Below, in pieces: positions 12,479 to 22,775 of a stretch of 64,000 bases of DNA (position 1 is the first letter of the stretch; every line of letters starts with the position of its first letter). Source of the stretch: Termitomyces sp. T153 (lineage: Eukaryota > Basidiomycota > Agaricomycetes > Agaricales > Lyophyllaceae); the NCBI GenBank assembly GCA_018296165.2, contig JACKQL020000037.1, forward strand, positions 372,001 through 436,000, read 5' to 3'. Under the pieces are notes generated by a model. It was not told the origin of the DNA and made no database searches. It saw only the letters and a list, made by a program, of their open reading frames with translations. The position numbers were made by a program, and so were the translations under genes.

Positions 12479-13436
12479 CTATTCGACGAAAGGTGAAGTC
12501 CAATTTTCACCTGTGTCTATGGTTAGTTTGTATATGCCCAACCTGGGTATGCTTTCTACCGCCGAGATCTTCTCTTCGATTCCTCTCAACATCGCAGTCT
12601 CGGATTTTACGACTTTGTGCAGAAGAAACTTTTGGCAATTTTTGCAAACGATACCTGGGACTTCTATATCAGTACTCAATCTTCCAGGAATTTCCCTAAA
12701 AGCTGCTGCGTTTTTCAAAATCCAGGCTTTCCACCAGTTGCTCACCCTCACACAATCATGTTTTTTGAGACATATTGTCGGCCTTGCACCCCAAGGAGCT
12801 GTTGAGGTGGCACCTATTACTCCCTCGCGCCGTACTTGTTCGATTCACATTACTTCATTCTTAGCCACTTCACCGCACTCTTGTCGATACCGCAACAGGC
12901 GATGATAAGTCGCTGCTGAGATAAGCTCGAGGTCTGCTTCATCAGCAGAAGCAGAATTTATGGGAAGGACGAGGAAACGATATGCCGCCTGGTCTATTTC
13001 CTTCTTCCAATAATGACAGGCGATAGCAAACACTGAGACTGGCTTGTCTACCGAGAACGTATCCACGAGTGTCTCGAATATTTTCTTGAACTCCCTTCAT
13101 TTCAATTTTTTCGGCTGCTTGTAAGATGGTTCGAACATCCTTCAGGGTAGTTAAGCGCGGTAGCCGATGGATACTGATCGGGTAACAAAAACCCAGTAAC
13201 ATCTTCAGAGTTTTCGCATCCTCATCCATATTCATGACTGACTGGAACATTCTCTGAGCTATGAGCGGGGGGCTGGGGAAGAGTCGAAGCAGTGGCGAAG
13301 AAAGGTGATGCAAGAGATAACAGGAACTTGAAGACGCGGAAATCTGGGGCAGTAGTTGATCTGAAGAGGGCAAGATGACGTCTGCATCCGGATCATCGAA
13401 AGGAGGTATGGCTTTTGCTCCCAAGTGCTCTGGCAT
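12479..13436 (-). pseudogene. decayed BTB/POZ-domain protein gene, tandem paralog
   Basis: Clear relic of the intact BTB gene at 14392-15273, same strand. The start is preserved (MPEHLGAKAIPPFDDPDADV). About one base is missing near 13350, just before the segment that should read DFRVFKFLL. That segment continues in another frame (SLASPFFATASTLPQPP) until about 13245, where the first frame resumes with EDAKTLKMLLGFCYPISIH. Another break lies near 13075 before DKPVSVFAIACHY. A stop follows NEVM at 12845. The tail (VSNWWKAWILKNAAAF ... KNCQKFLLHKV) is in yet another frame. At least three frameshifts plus a stop make a full product impossible. Confidence 0.88.
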
Positions 13437-14391
13437 TCCAATTGTAAGATGCTCGAGCCACCGATATGAGTCTCTGTAGAATGTCCCTGAGAGTCAACTT
13501 GGGAATGATTGGGTGTCCATCCAAGGTCCGCGGCCGGGCCGGCGGCCCCAAGCTCGAAGCAGTGTCCTAATCTGAAGCCTGAAGTTCTAAACCTTGAAGT
13601 TTGAAGGCCTGAAATCCTCACTGCTATCATTCAAAAGAGATAAAAGTGTCCCTGACCGAGGCCCGTAATTTTGCAACTTCAAGATGCTCGAAATCTTAAA
13701 AGCTGAATTGTAAGTCCTAATCATCTAACCTGAACTATGACTTGAGCCAACACTAATTGAACCTAATCGTTCCTCGATGCGTGGTCCGGTGCGCTCCGCC
13801 ACGCGGAGTTTGGACTTTGGAGTCCCCATTTGGAACCAAGCCACATCCGCACGAAATCACGAAATGTATTCAGCAGCCCCTGGATAATTGCACTTGTACG
13901 CGTCTCACTCTGCGGATATATATTATATAATAATATCAGTGACGGGTGACTAGTTGACTTCCCATAGGAATCTCCGGCACTTAAGCGAGCCGCAGTTGAG
14001 GGGAGTCGGGACCCGGTGGAGAGTCGAAACCCGGTGCGTAGCGCCTCAGTATCAACATTACGGTAAAAATACATTTGACATGGAAGAATTTCTGAATCAC
14101 TCCAAATCCCAGGATGGGAAGTCGTCCACTCTTCTCTGTCAATATCAGGACTCGGACTGCTTTTAATAGTTCCGTCACAACTGGACGGAAATTCCAAATG
14201 TCAAACATGTCAGGTTTCTTGTATTCTCCAATCGATTGCAGTCGAATTTCACCTAGTGACAGTAGCGAGTGCTAAGCCCAATTTACGCAAGTGAACCCCG
14301 GCATCTTCTTCCCAATCCGATCACTGTTGCAATACATTGATTTTTACCTGTAGTGGTGCGAGCACTAGTAATCAGTTCGTATATATTCGTC
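13437..14391. other. spacer between the two BTB copies
   Basis: About 950 bp with no supported gene. A run near 13565-13620 has repeated short tgaag/cctgaa motifs, and frames at 13763-14208 lack recognisable features. The spacer would include the promoter of the decayed copy and the 3' region of the intact one. Confidence 0.4.
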
Positions 14392-15273
14392 CTAAGTGTA
14401 CGCAATTACCGCTGATATTTTCTTTCTGATACATCCAAGCATTACAGCTTCATATTTCCGGACTTTCGGCATAAGATATCTCTTGCAGTCTCTGCAAATC
14501 GGGCTTGGAGCTTCCAAGTCGATCTTTGACCTTCCTGGGATATCCATGAAAGCTTCTGCGCTTCTCAACATCCAAAGGGCCCACCAGTTTCCCACTCCAT
14601 CACATCCAGATTTCTTGAGACATACATGACTTGTAGTCGGCTTTTCACCCCAAGGTGCCGTCGAGGTGGCACCTACTTCTGCGAGTCGTATTACTTCACT
14701 CTTAGCCGCCTCACCACACTCCTTTCTATACCGCAACAGGCGAGTATAGGTGGCCGCTGAGATGAGATCGAGAGATGATTCATCAGCAGGAGGGGAATCT
14801 ACTAGTATGGGAAGGGCGAGGAAACGATAAGCCGCCTGGTCCACTACCTCCTTCCATCCATAATGACAGGCGATGGCAAACACTGAGACTGGCTTATCCT
14901 CCAAGAATTCATCCACGAGTGCCTCCCGAATGTGGTTCTGGATTCCCTTCATTTCGAATTTCTCGGCCGCCTGGAAGATGGCTCGAACGTCCTCTGGAGT
15001 GGTTAAGCGCGGTAGTGGATGGACACTGATCGGATAGCAAAAGCCGAGAATTGTCCTGAGGGTTTTCGCATTCTCTTCCATCTCCATAACTGGAACATCC
15101 TCTGAGCTGTCAACCAAGGGCTGGGGGAGAGTGAAAGCGGCGGCGAAGAATGGTGACGCAAGAGATAGCAGGAACTTAAAGACACGGAAATCTGTGGGGT
15201 GTGGCTGATCTGAAGAGCGCAAGATGATGTCTGCGTCCGGATTATCAAAAGGAGGTTTTGCTGTTGCCCCCAT
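14392..15273 (-). CDS. BTB/POZ-domain protein, intact single-exon copy
   Basis: Protein of 293 residues with an N-terminal BTB/POZ fold at about residues 10-115: DADIILRSSD opening, FRVFKFLLSLASPFFAAAF, FCYPISVHPLPRLTTPEDV and AAEKFEMKGIQ. Such domains dimerise and can link targets to Cullin-3 ligases. Agaricomycete genomes carry large families of short BTB proteins of unknown role. The C-terminal half has a helical DKPVSVFAIACHYGWKEVVDQAA segment, then four cysteines in a CLKKSGCD ... CRDCKRYL arrangement that might bind metal. No intron is needed. A broken paralog lies about 1 kb downstream on the same strand. Confidence 0.85.
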   Translation of the reverse strand: MGATAKPPFDNPDADIILRSSDQPHPTDFRVFKFLLSLASPFFAAAFTLPQPLVDSSEDVPVMEMEENAKTLRTILGFCYPISVHPLPRLTTPEDVRAIFQAAEKFEMKGIQNHIREALVDEFLEDKPVSVFAIACHYGWKEVVDQAAYRFLALPILVDSPPADESSLDLISAATYTRLLRYRKECGEAAKSEVIRLAEVGATSTAPWGEKPTTSHVCLKKSGCDGVGNWWALWMLRSAEAFMDIPGRSKIDLEAPSPICRDCKRYLMPKVRKYEAVMLGCIRKKISAVIAYT

Positions 15274-15738
15274 TCTTCCTGGTGCTTTCTTGACGTTTGA
15301 GAGATCGTTGATAGATTAAGGGCACCATGTTGGACCGACTTCTTGATCAGAGGCACGGGACTGCCCTTGAAAATCTGTATGACAAAAGGAGATTCAAGTG
15401 GATTCGAGCACAGATATGTGGGGTCGCACCCCTGATTCGAGCTATAGTACACATCCCATGTTCAAATTACACATTGCAATGCAAGTCAGATGCCAAAACA
15501 TGAAGGATAGAAATACTAGATCTCAGTAATATCTATCGATATGTGACCCGGTCCTGATTCCGATGAGTTAAATAGCAAACCAAAACGAAGCGGTTTGAAA
15601 GACCCGGAGTTTAAAACTCTAATGAACTTAGAGTGAGATTACTACCAAATATTCAATAACTCACCATGTCGCGCGGTGGAGCATTTCAAATCAATTTCAC
15701 GCGAAGTGTTCACCGTGACGTGATAGAATCAGCGGATT
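15274..15738. other. intergenic, upstream of the intact BTB gene
   Basis: 465 bp with no recognised gene. It lies between the start of the BTB gene and the stop of the minus-strand RING gene. Confidence 0.4.
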
Positions 15739-16627
15739 CTAGTCGGATAAGCCAGTAATCCTTGGTCTCTTCGTTGCTCGTGGCGGTCCGGCTTCCGCGG
15801 TTGACAACGTTTGAGAACGACGTGACAGGGACGGGGCGAGTTTAACCTCTATTGATTGCGGAACAGATGGCAAAGGCGGAAGTTCGGCGCTCGTTGATAG
15901 TGGTGGAGGCGCCGGGTGCTGACAGGTCCTGCTCAGAGAAAGAAGAGAAGTCAACTACCCGAATATCAACATAGACCTTATAGACTTAACTCGCTCTTGG
16001 GTAGCTCTTGGCGGAGAAGATTGTAATGCTTGTAAACCTCGTCTCGTTCATATCTCATTCTCAAAGCCTGGTCCTTAGCAATGCGCGCAAAGCCAAGAAG
16101 ACCCAACGTTGCAGCCCCGTGCAGTTCTGCACGCCTGCGCCACATCGCGCAAGTATTTTTCAGGGCTTCGTTTTCAGCATGTAATCGACTGTTTTCTATG
16201 GCAATCTCGGTCATGCCAGAAACTGTCCGTGGCTCCTCCGACTTGCCGTTCGGAAAGTCTGTACAGAGTCTCCGAATACTCGGAAGGATATGTGGACGTA
16301 GTTGTGCGGGTACCGATGAAATGTCGACATCGGCTAATAGTAACCGTAATCAGCTATCTACAACGAGAGTGATTAAAGACACGAAGAACCTATATTGTAG
16401 GATGCGTGACACGCTGGACAACTGTGTAGTGTTGTAAACGGTATAACAGCCTCCACAGCCCGCGATATACATTCCTCGCAGAAGAGGTGACCTGGTAGAT
16501 GGAGATCAATCTCCAAAACACCGCGAATCGCAACACGACGTCTGAGGGGCTCACCACAAGGCAGAGCTACAGGAGCATTAAGTTCTTCTGTACAGATTCC
16601 ACAGCAGGCATGGCGGACAGACAGCAT
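15739..16627 (-). CDS. RING-finger coiled-coil protein, putative E3 ubiquitin ligase
   Basis: Four exons (16555-16627, 16390-16491, 15991-16333, 15739-15928) join to 708 nt, 235 residues plus stop. The first two exons build a C3HC4 RING: C-x2-C in CGICTEEL, LPCG split by the first intron, GHLFCEECI, and C-P-A-C in SCPACHASY. A short linker (PAQLRPHILPSIRRL) is followed by a helical segment with NSRLHAENEALKNTCAMWRR. The tail is Pro/Ser-rich and ends with a basic cluster TKRPRITGLSD, a possible nuclear signal. The plus-strand gene at 22776-23798 has the same layout and the same 102-nt second exon, so the two are paralogs. Substrate unknown. Confidence 0.82.
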
Positions 16628-17711
16628 TTGTGCAGTGGATACAGTAATGCAAGAGGACTCAATGAATGAATGTCAAGTCAAGATGCACTTCTTTATGTGT
16701 ATCTATATATTTCCGCCGATGATATTGGTCATTTCGTTTTTTTTGCTCAACAATCGAACGTTCAGCCCCTTGTCGATCATCGACGACTAACTAGCAACTT
16801 AATCATCGGGTTACTTTTTCCAACGAGGAGTAGTGTTTGGACGAACCCTGGAAAAATTTTCTTTCTTGGTCGTGAGGACTGCTGATCTGGCCTTGTGTTG
16901 TCGGAGAATACGAAAGACCGTGTTGGCCATGTCCTAAATGGGCAATTCCGTTCATCGTTTGTGCTGATCCCATCAGTTCAAGATGAAACTACATCAATGA
17001 TGAACAGGGACTAAGGGTAACCATCTAGAGAGACACTGGTATGTGGATATTTACTACGGCCGAGACATAGGATGAAATAGCTCAATATACTCAGTTACTC
17101 GAGTAGGCATGTCGTGTGAAGCAACGGAGTGGAGGGATTCGTGAGTACCGTGAGTAGATACTTGCAACCGATGCATCATGGCATATGGACGATGACAGAG
17201 GTTCTTGGTAGTAACCAATTGGCGTGTTACTACGCTTCAATTGAAAACTAAGAATCATGATATAGTTGATAGGCTCAACAAAAAGCCTGAAAATGAATCC
17301 AAGCGCAGGAAGATGACTGACTTACATACCATGTGTCAAGATTGAATTAATTTCCATCGTTTGTTAAGGAATCATTTTTGATATGTAGTAACACTCACTG
17401 GGGTCCGCGCGTGTATCCATGGGCATAGCCGAGAAGCATACTGTTACGGACACAGCTGCACTGGAAAGGCCCAAGGTGAGCAGAGAGGCAAGCACAGATC
17501 CATTCGAAATAGAGCCTTGCAAGAACTGGAACAGAAAATATCGTTGTTGTAGCCTGTTATTTTCGGAGCGTACCGGAGCTGACACACGGCAATTTGCGAA
17601 GGTTATACAGCAGTGAAAAATAAGGTTCAAGCCACTGGGGCGTAGTCCAAACAGAGACTAAACAGAGTCTCGCAAGGTAGGTACAGCGACAAAACCTCAA
17701 TCCTCAAGAAA
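16628..17711. other. intergenic, upstream of RPL11
   Basis: About 1.1 kb. A minus-strand frame at 17364-17630 has a hydrophobic stretch (SVLASLLTLGLSSAAVSV) with a plausible CCAG acceptor before it, but I could not extend it into a gene in either direction. The region nearest 17711 should hold the ribosomal protein promoter. Confidence 0.4.
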
Positions 17712-18392
17712 ATGGTGAGGTTCTCAACATTGTTCCTGTTGTACTGTTTAATGTCTTTGTCAGGCCGACCAACAAACAGTGCCCAGCAATCCAATGCGGG
17801 AGCTCCGCGTCGATAAGTTGGTAATCAGTGTGTTGACTAGCCTCAGTTCATTGGATTCGTATTGACTTCGTGTTCAGACATCTCAGTCGGCGAATCTGGT
17901 GATCGTCTGACTCGTGCATCGAAAGTGCTGGAGCAACTTACCGGTCAAACCCCTGTCACATCAAAAGCACGTTACACTGTGCGTACATTCGGTATCCGTC
18001 GCAATGAGAAGATTGCCGTCCATGTTACCATCCGTGGCCCCAAAGCGGAGGAGATTTTGGAGCGTGGCTTGAAGGTGAAGGAGTATGAGTTGAGGCGCAA
18101 GAACTTTTCGGAGACTGGCAACTTCGGCTTCGGTATTCAGGAGCATATCGATTTGGGTGCTCGATATGACCCTGGTATTGGTATCTTTGGTATGGACTTC
18201 TACGTCGTCATGGGACGACCGGGAGCACGGGTGACGAGGCGGAAGCAGAAGAAGGCTCGTATTGGATTCTCTCACCGCGTCAAGAAGGATGACACGATGG
18301 CGTGGTTCAAGCAGCGCTTTGACGGTATCATCCTCGTACGTCGTGATTCTCGATGTCTTTGTCTCTTTTCTCATGTTATACTACAGAAATAG
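17712..18392 (+). CDS. RPL11: 60S ribosomal protein uL5 (RPL11)
   Basis: Binds 5S rRNA in the 60S central protuberance. Four exons: 17712-17714 (only ATG), 17764-17827, 17878-18335 and 18387-18392 (AAATAG), 176 residues. Hallmarks seen are [88 protein letters not shown] and [19 protein letters not shown]. The Asn before ISVGES is created by joining A at 17827 with AC at 17878, which confirms that splice. An intron right after the start codon is common in fungal ribosomal protein genes. The last exon contributes only Lys and the stop. Confidence 0.96.
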
Positions 18393-18611
18393 AGGTTTTG
18401 CTCTACCGTGCCGTGTTATGTATCTATGACTATATGACATGCCCCTTCATCCGCATCGTTCAACATGCTTACATATTTCGAAAACAAATTGGTAAAATCA
18501 TCGGTCACTGCTGCCTCGTGAGGAACAATGGTTACGAGTCAATGGGGTTCAGGTCGCCTTGAACATTCGGTCTTTCTCTATTGCAGATATGCCTTGACCT
18601 TGTGAAATTGG

Positions 18612-18701
18612 TATGAGATACTTCGATGCCTTGAGTCATATTTCCGGCCCTTGTGCTATGAGATACTTCGATGCCTTCAGTCATATTTCCACGCCTTGCG
18701 C
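18612..18701. repeat. 45-bp tandem direct repeat, two copies
   Basis: Copies at 18612-18656 and 18657-18701 start tatgagatacttcgatgcc and differ at a few bases. They lie between the convergent RPL11 and nitronate monooxygenase genes, in or near both 3' ends. Confidence 0.88.
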
Positions 18702-18785
18702 ATTACTTGGATTAATAATATTTTCCAGTCCTGCGAAATCAAATATATAGGAGGTATAGATACAGATACATGAAAGGATACATAG

Positions 18786-20169
18786 TTAAAGTTTCGATCT
18801 TGTATTTGACTTGACGAGAGAACCGCCGAGTGATAACATGTCCGCGGCTTGTGCTATCATTTGGTCAACAATGACTTGCGCTGGCAAAACTTCATCAATG
18901 AGAGCCGAAACGCGTCCCATAAGCCAAGGTCTACACGTCGTTGATAAGCGACATTCCATGAGAAAGAATCCAGCTCACCGTCCTCGCAAGGACTTTTCAG
19001 GGTGCTTCTCAAGTTCATGGATATGGGGTATGATGCCCTTTGATGTCAACTCCTTGATTTCCGCTTGTCTGTTCTCCTCCCTGTGAGATGTATGTTATGC
19101 AGCTGTGAACAAGGCTAGTACTAGTAGTGAAAGGGTACCCACCAGTCTTGGACATAGGGGGTCTTCCGTACCCGAAGTGGGCGCCCAGTGTAGATGAGGG
19201 TCGTAACGGCATCCTCGAAACCCGCGCTCAGAATTTGGTCTTTATGATACTTCGGCGCGCCAGCCTCAACAGAGGCAACGAAACGTGTTCCGACCCCTAC
19301 AAATTTGAACAACAACTCAAACGAGCGCAAGAGACCGAAGCAACTTACAAACAGCCTGCGCACCCCACATCAAGTTCGCAGCCAGCCCCCTACCATCGTA
19401 GATGGCACCCGCGCCTACTACGTACACAGGCTTTCCCGTGAGAGGGGACTTGTGTCCCTTAACAGCATCAACGCAGGCCGGAATCAGGATACTAGCGGGA
19501 GTATCACCGGTGTGTCCACCGCCCTCACCCGCCTGGGCACAGATGATGTCGACACCAGCCTCGAGAGCCTTCTGCACGTGCTTTGGGTGGCCGACCATGT
19601 TCATGATGGGAATACCGGCCTTGTGCAGGGCATCGACGACTGGCTTTGGTGGGACGCCAACGGCACAAACGAAGAGCGAGGTTTTCTCCTCGATAATGAC
19701 ACTAATGAGCTCGTTAAGCTGGCCCTTAGTGTAGTCATACTAGGAAAGATTCAGTATCTGGACGAAGGGGCATGAGGCATAGTGTCACGTTGGTCTTCCT
19801 GGCGTTTCCGCCCACCTGGGGAATCAGGAGATCGACGCCGAAAGGTGCATTCTTATCCTTAAGACCAGCTTTAACGGCTTGAATCTGTACAGAAGCCCTT
19901 AAGTGTCAATAGACTTCCAGAAGACCTTGTGGCCGTGTAACTTACCTGTTGGCGCAGGATCTTCGGTGTGTAGCCCAGACCGCCAATAACACCCAGACCA
20001 CCGGCATTCGTAACAGCCGCAGCGAGTTCCGGGCCTGCCGCAACATTCATGCTGCGATGACATTGTCAACATCCAGTTCTTCAGCCAAAAAGTAGTCCAC
20101 CTACCCAGCCAGGAAAATGGGATGTTTAATACCAAACCATTCAGTTATCGGGGTGGTGATAACCGACAT
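18786..20169 (-). CDS. nitronate monooxygenase (2-nitropropane dioxygenase family), SKL terminus
   Basis: FMN-dependent TIM-barrel enzyme that oxidises alkyl nitronates. About seven exons. The start at 20169 reads MSVITTPITEWFGIKHPIFL. The next exon has NVAAGPELAAAVTNAGGLGV and IGGLGYTPKILRQQ, typical of the FMN site. Then come NAPFGVDLLIPQVGG, FVCAVGVPPKPVVDALHKAG, MNMVGHPKHVQKALEAGVD and the phosphate-binding block AQAGEGGGHTGD, followed by ANLMWGAQAV and VGTRFVASVEAGAPKYHKDQ. The last exon reads LMGRVSALIDEVLPAQVIVD and ends in NTRSKL with TAA at 18786-18788. The terminal tripeptide SKL is a textbook PTS1 signal, so peroxisomal import is likely. Converges with RPL11. Confidence 0.93.
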
Positions 20170-20820
20170 AATAAAATGAACTTGGAAAGTTAGATTGAGG
20201 GAGACGGAAGGGAGTAGGTTTATAAGTAAAAAGCTTGCGTTAAAACCTTCTTAACCTCATGATACTTATGTACAGACACTTCTGCTCCCGAGCATATCAT
20301 TTGACCCAACCCGGTATTCAGAATGCCGGTCGAATTCCGGATCACATATGGTTATCAGACAACATGGATATGTATACCATATCTTGATGACAAGAGATGG
20401 TTTCATAATCAATAATACCAGTATCACTGCCGAGTGGCGCAGTCCTCCGCGGCGCCCCCTCTACCGGTGTATATAGTTGTCAAAGTGTTGTGACAGGAGC
20501 AAAAGAAGAAGTCTACCCGATGTGGAAATACAAATATCCATCAATCAATCGCACGGTCCACCCGACCTCGGATCTAAGTAGTGCCCACGAAAAGGTGGCA
20601 GCACTTCAGAAAGTGTTTGTCATGCTCGGAAGTACAAGAGAGGGTATCGTAATAGCACTTTTTAACATGACAATGGTAACAGGTGATAGGTAGTTGGAGA
20701 TTATATGAGCATGTTACATGAAAGCTAGATAGTGGTATAGATGTACGAGGTCGATAAAGAAACCGTAACGTTAACATGCCAAAGAGCAAATTGGACTCAA
20801 GGGGTGTCGATCGTATCAAA
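20170..20820. other. intergenic, upstream of nitronate monooxygenase
   Basis: 650 bp. Contains the promoter of the leftward nitronate monooxygenase gene and the 3' region of the She3-like gene. Short frames at 20490-20693 and 20574-20819 show no motif. Confidence 0.4.
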
Positions 20821-22552
20821 TCATGGGGGGGTAGTCTCTATGGCTCCAGGCGAGTTATCTCTTCCAACGACCTGCATAAGTCTTCGTAACCTCGCTAATT
20901 CGGCACTCAAGTCCCTATAAAAGAGTGAATGAGCCTCCCAGCTTTGAAATCATTCCAAAGAGATGGACTTGCTCGGCAATAGCAGTGGCAACTTCAGTCT
21001 CACGATTGCTCTTTTCAACCTCCAGCTTAAGTTGAGTAATCTCATCCTGCCACGCCTTTTCCATATCACGCGTCGCCTTCTTATCCAACTCTTGGTATTT
21101 CTCCACCTCGGCACGGCCTGTTTCCGCGGCTTCAATTTCCTCTAAAAGCTTCTTGTATTTCCGTCCAATTGACTCCGCCTCTACTCGCACTTTATCCTCT
21201 CTTATCTGCATCTCCTCCCGTAACCGCTCAGCGTCCGCCTTCCACGATTCGACAAGGCCCTTTATACTATCCCTCAACGTGACATACTCTCGTTCGGATT
21301 TCTGAGAAAGCGCAGTGGATTCGGACAATGCAGCTTTCATCTCCTGTACCGACTTCTTAGCAGTGGTAAGTTCGGTTTTTAGCTGAACTTTTAGGCTTGC
21401 AGTCTCTGCTTCTGCCTTTCGCGCCCGCTCAAGAACCTTTGAATTACAATGAGAGATGCCTACTTGGTAAAAGGTCCCTCCACTCACTTCTTGTAGCAAT
21501 CTCTCTTTCCGTGCCACCACATTATTCAATCCTTCATTTTCCAGTCGCAACCGCTCCCTCACCTCCTTCAAATCCTCTGTTTGTCGTGTCAATTGAGCCA
21601 CAGTCCTCTGAGACAACCGCAACTGCGTCTTTGTATTTTCCAGAGCGTTCCGCGCATTCGTCACACCAGTCTGCAGGTCTGCTAGAACTTTGGTCGTGCC
21701 ACTTGGTGTAAGTGATACACGGTGACTAGGAGAGGCAGGGGCTGTCAACCCAGAGGATATTGATGCTTGCGATGAATCGGGGTCTAATAGTGAAAGAGAT
21801 TTTGTCTGGGTAAGCCTTTGTGGAGTTTGGCCTTCATCCGTTAGTGCACGTGCATTGCCTGTAAGTACCATGATGGGAATTATACAGGACATAAATCCTA
21901 GATTGACGAGAGAGAGAGGATGGAAGGAATGAGGACTAACCTACGGAAGCAACCGGGATCCCTGAAGGTAAAGTTATGCTTAGCTGCGCATCGAAGATTA
22001 TCAATAGAATCCTTACGACTAAGCGTACGCGTGGGACTTGGTGTTCGTTTATACGAAGGTGGCGCAGCTGCACCCACGCCAAAAGAGATTGGTACGCCTT
22101 GTTGAATGCCATTTTCTCCGAGTCCATCACGTTTTGGAAGGGGTAAATTTGATTCGGGTCCAGCAATGCCTTGCAGGACTTCAAAGCTTGTTCTACGTCT
22201 GACTTTCGCGGCAGAAGTGGATTCGATCGGACTGTAGGAAGAAGGAGGGGACATTGATGATGTCATTATATCGATAGAAATGTCTTGTTGAAGCCCTCGA
22301 GGACCACTAAGTAGAATGTTTTCAAGTGAGTGTAGCTGGGCCTGCTGATGTCTGATAGTATGTTTTAATGTTGAAACTTGGTTCCGGATCGCAACTAAGG
22401 GACAGTCAGATGAGAGGAAGACTGATAATCATGAGCCTACCTGGGTCGTCAAGAGAGAAAGAAGGACTGTGAGCACGAAAGGAACGTGATGAGTTGCGGG
22501 AATGAGAACGGTCCTGATTGATAGCTGAATTCGGAGAAAGGCCTGAAGACAT
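20821..22552 (-). CDS. She3-like coiled-coil protein
   Basis: Homologs of this type are usually assigned to the She3 family, an RNA-transport adaptor in yeast; the role in basidiomycetes is not established. The likely start at 22552 reads MSSGLSPNSAINQDRSHSRN. The next exon has RNQVSTLKHTIRHQQAQLHS, then VRRRTSFEVLQGIAGPESNL and SPTRTLSRKDSIDNLR. The main exon begins NARALTDEGQTPQR and carries the core coiled coil: SQRTVAQLTRQTEDLKEVRE, RLENEGLNNVVARKERLLQE and ALSQKSEREYVTLRDSIKGL. A 51-nt intron between RLLQE and VLERARK has no stop and is a multiple of three. The last exon reads DLSAELARLRRLMQVVGRDN and ends TGA at 20821-20823. I could not find a canonical in-frame donor for that last junction, so the C-terminal splice is uncertain. 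Confidence 0.75.
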
Positions 22553-22775
22553 ACACTGGAACGACAAACGACGTGTAAGGACAGGGATTGCGATAGAGCA
22601 ACCGTATGCTGAGCAATGGTTGCTGCTCGTCACCACTCCGCGCTCACTGGGAAGACCGTATTTGCCCCTGCTTGTCGCTTTCGGCCCTGCTCAGGGCGCG
22701 GTATCAGGGCGGCCCGGGCACCCGCCTTCGTCATTGTTTCGACGCGTCTTCGAGCCCACTACCACCACTACGGAC
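22553..22775. promoter_or_regulatory. 223-bp divergent promoter
   Basis: Only 223 bp separate the start codons of the leftward She3-like gene and the rightward RING gene, so both must share this interval. No specific binding site was recognised. Confidence 0.5.

Noticed and set aside
17364..17630. Minus-strand frame with a hydrophobic stretch upstream of RPL11
   Set aside because: A possible acceptor precedes it, but no start, further exons or family motif could be attached.
19305..19775. Plus-strand frames opposite nitronate monooxygenase
   Set aside because: They are antisense shadows; the minus strand carries the conserved FMN-binding blocks.
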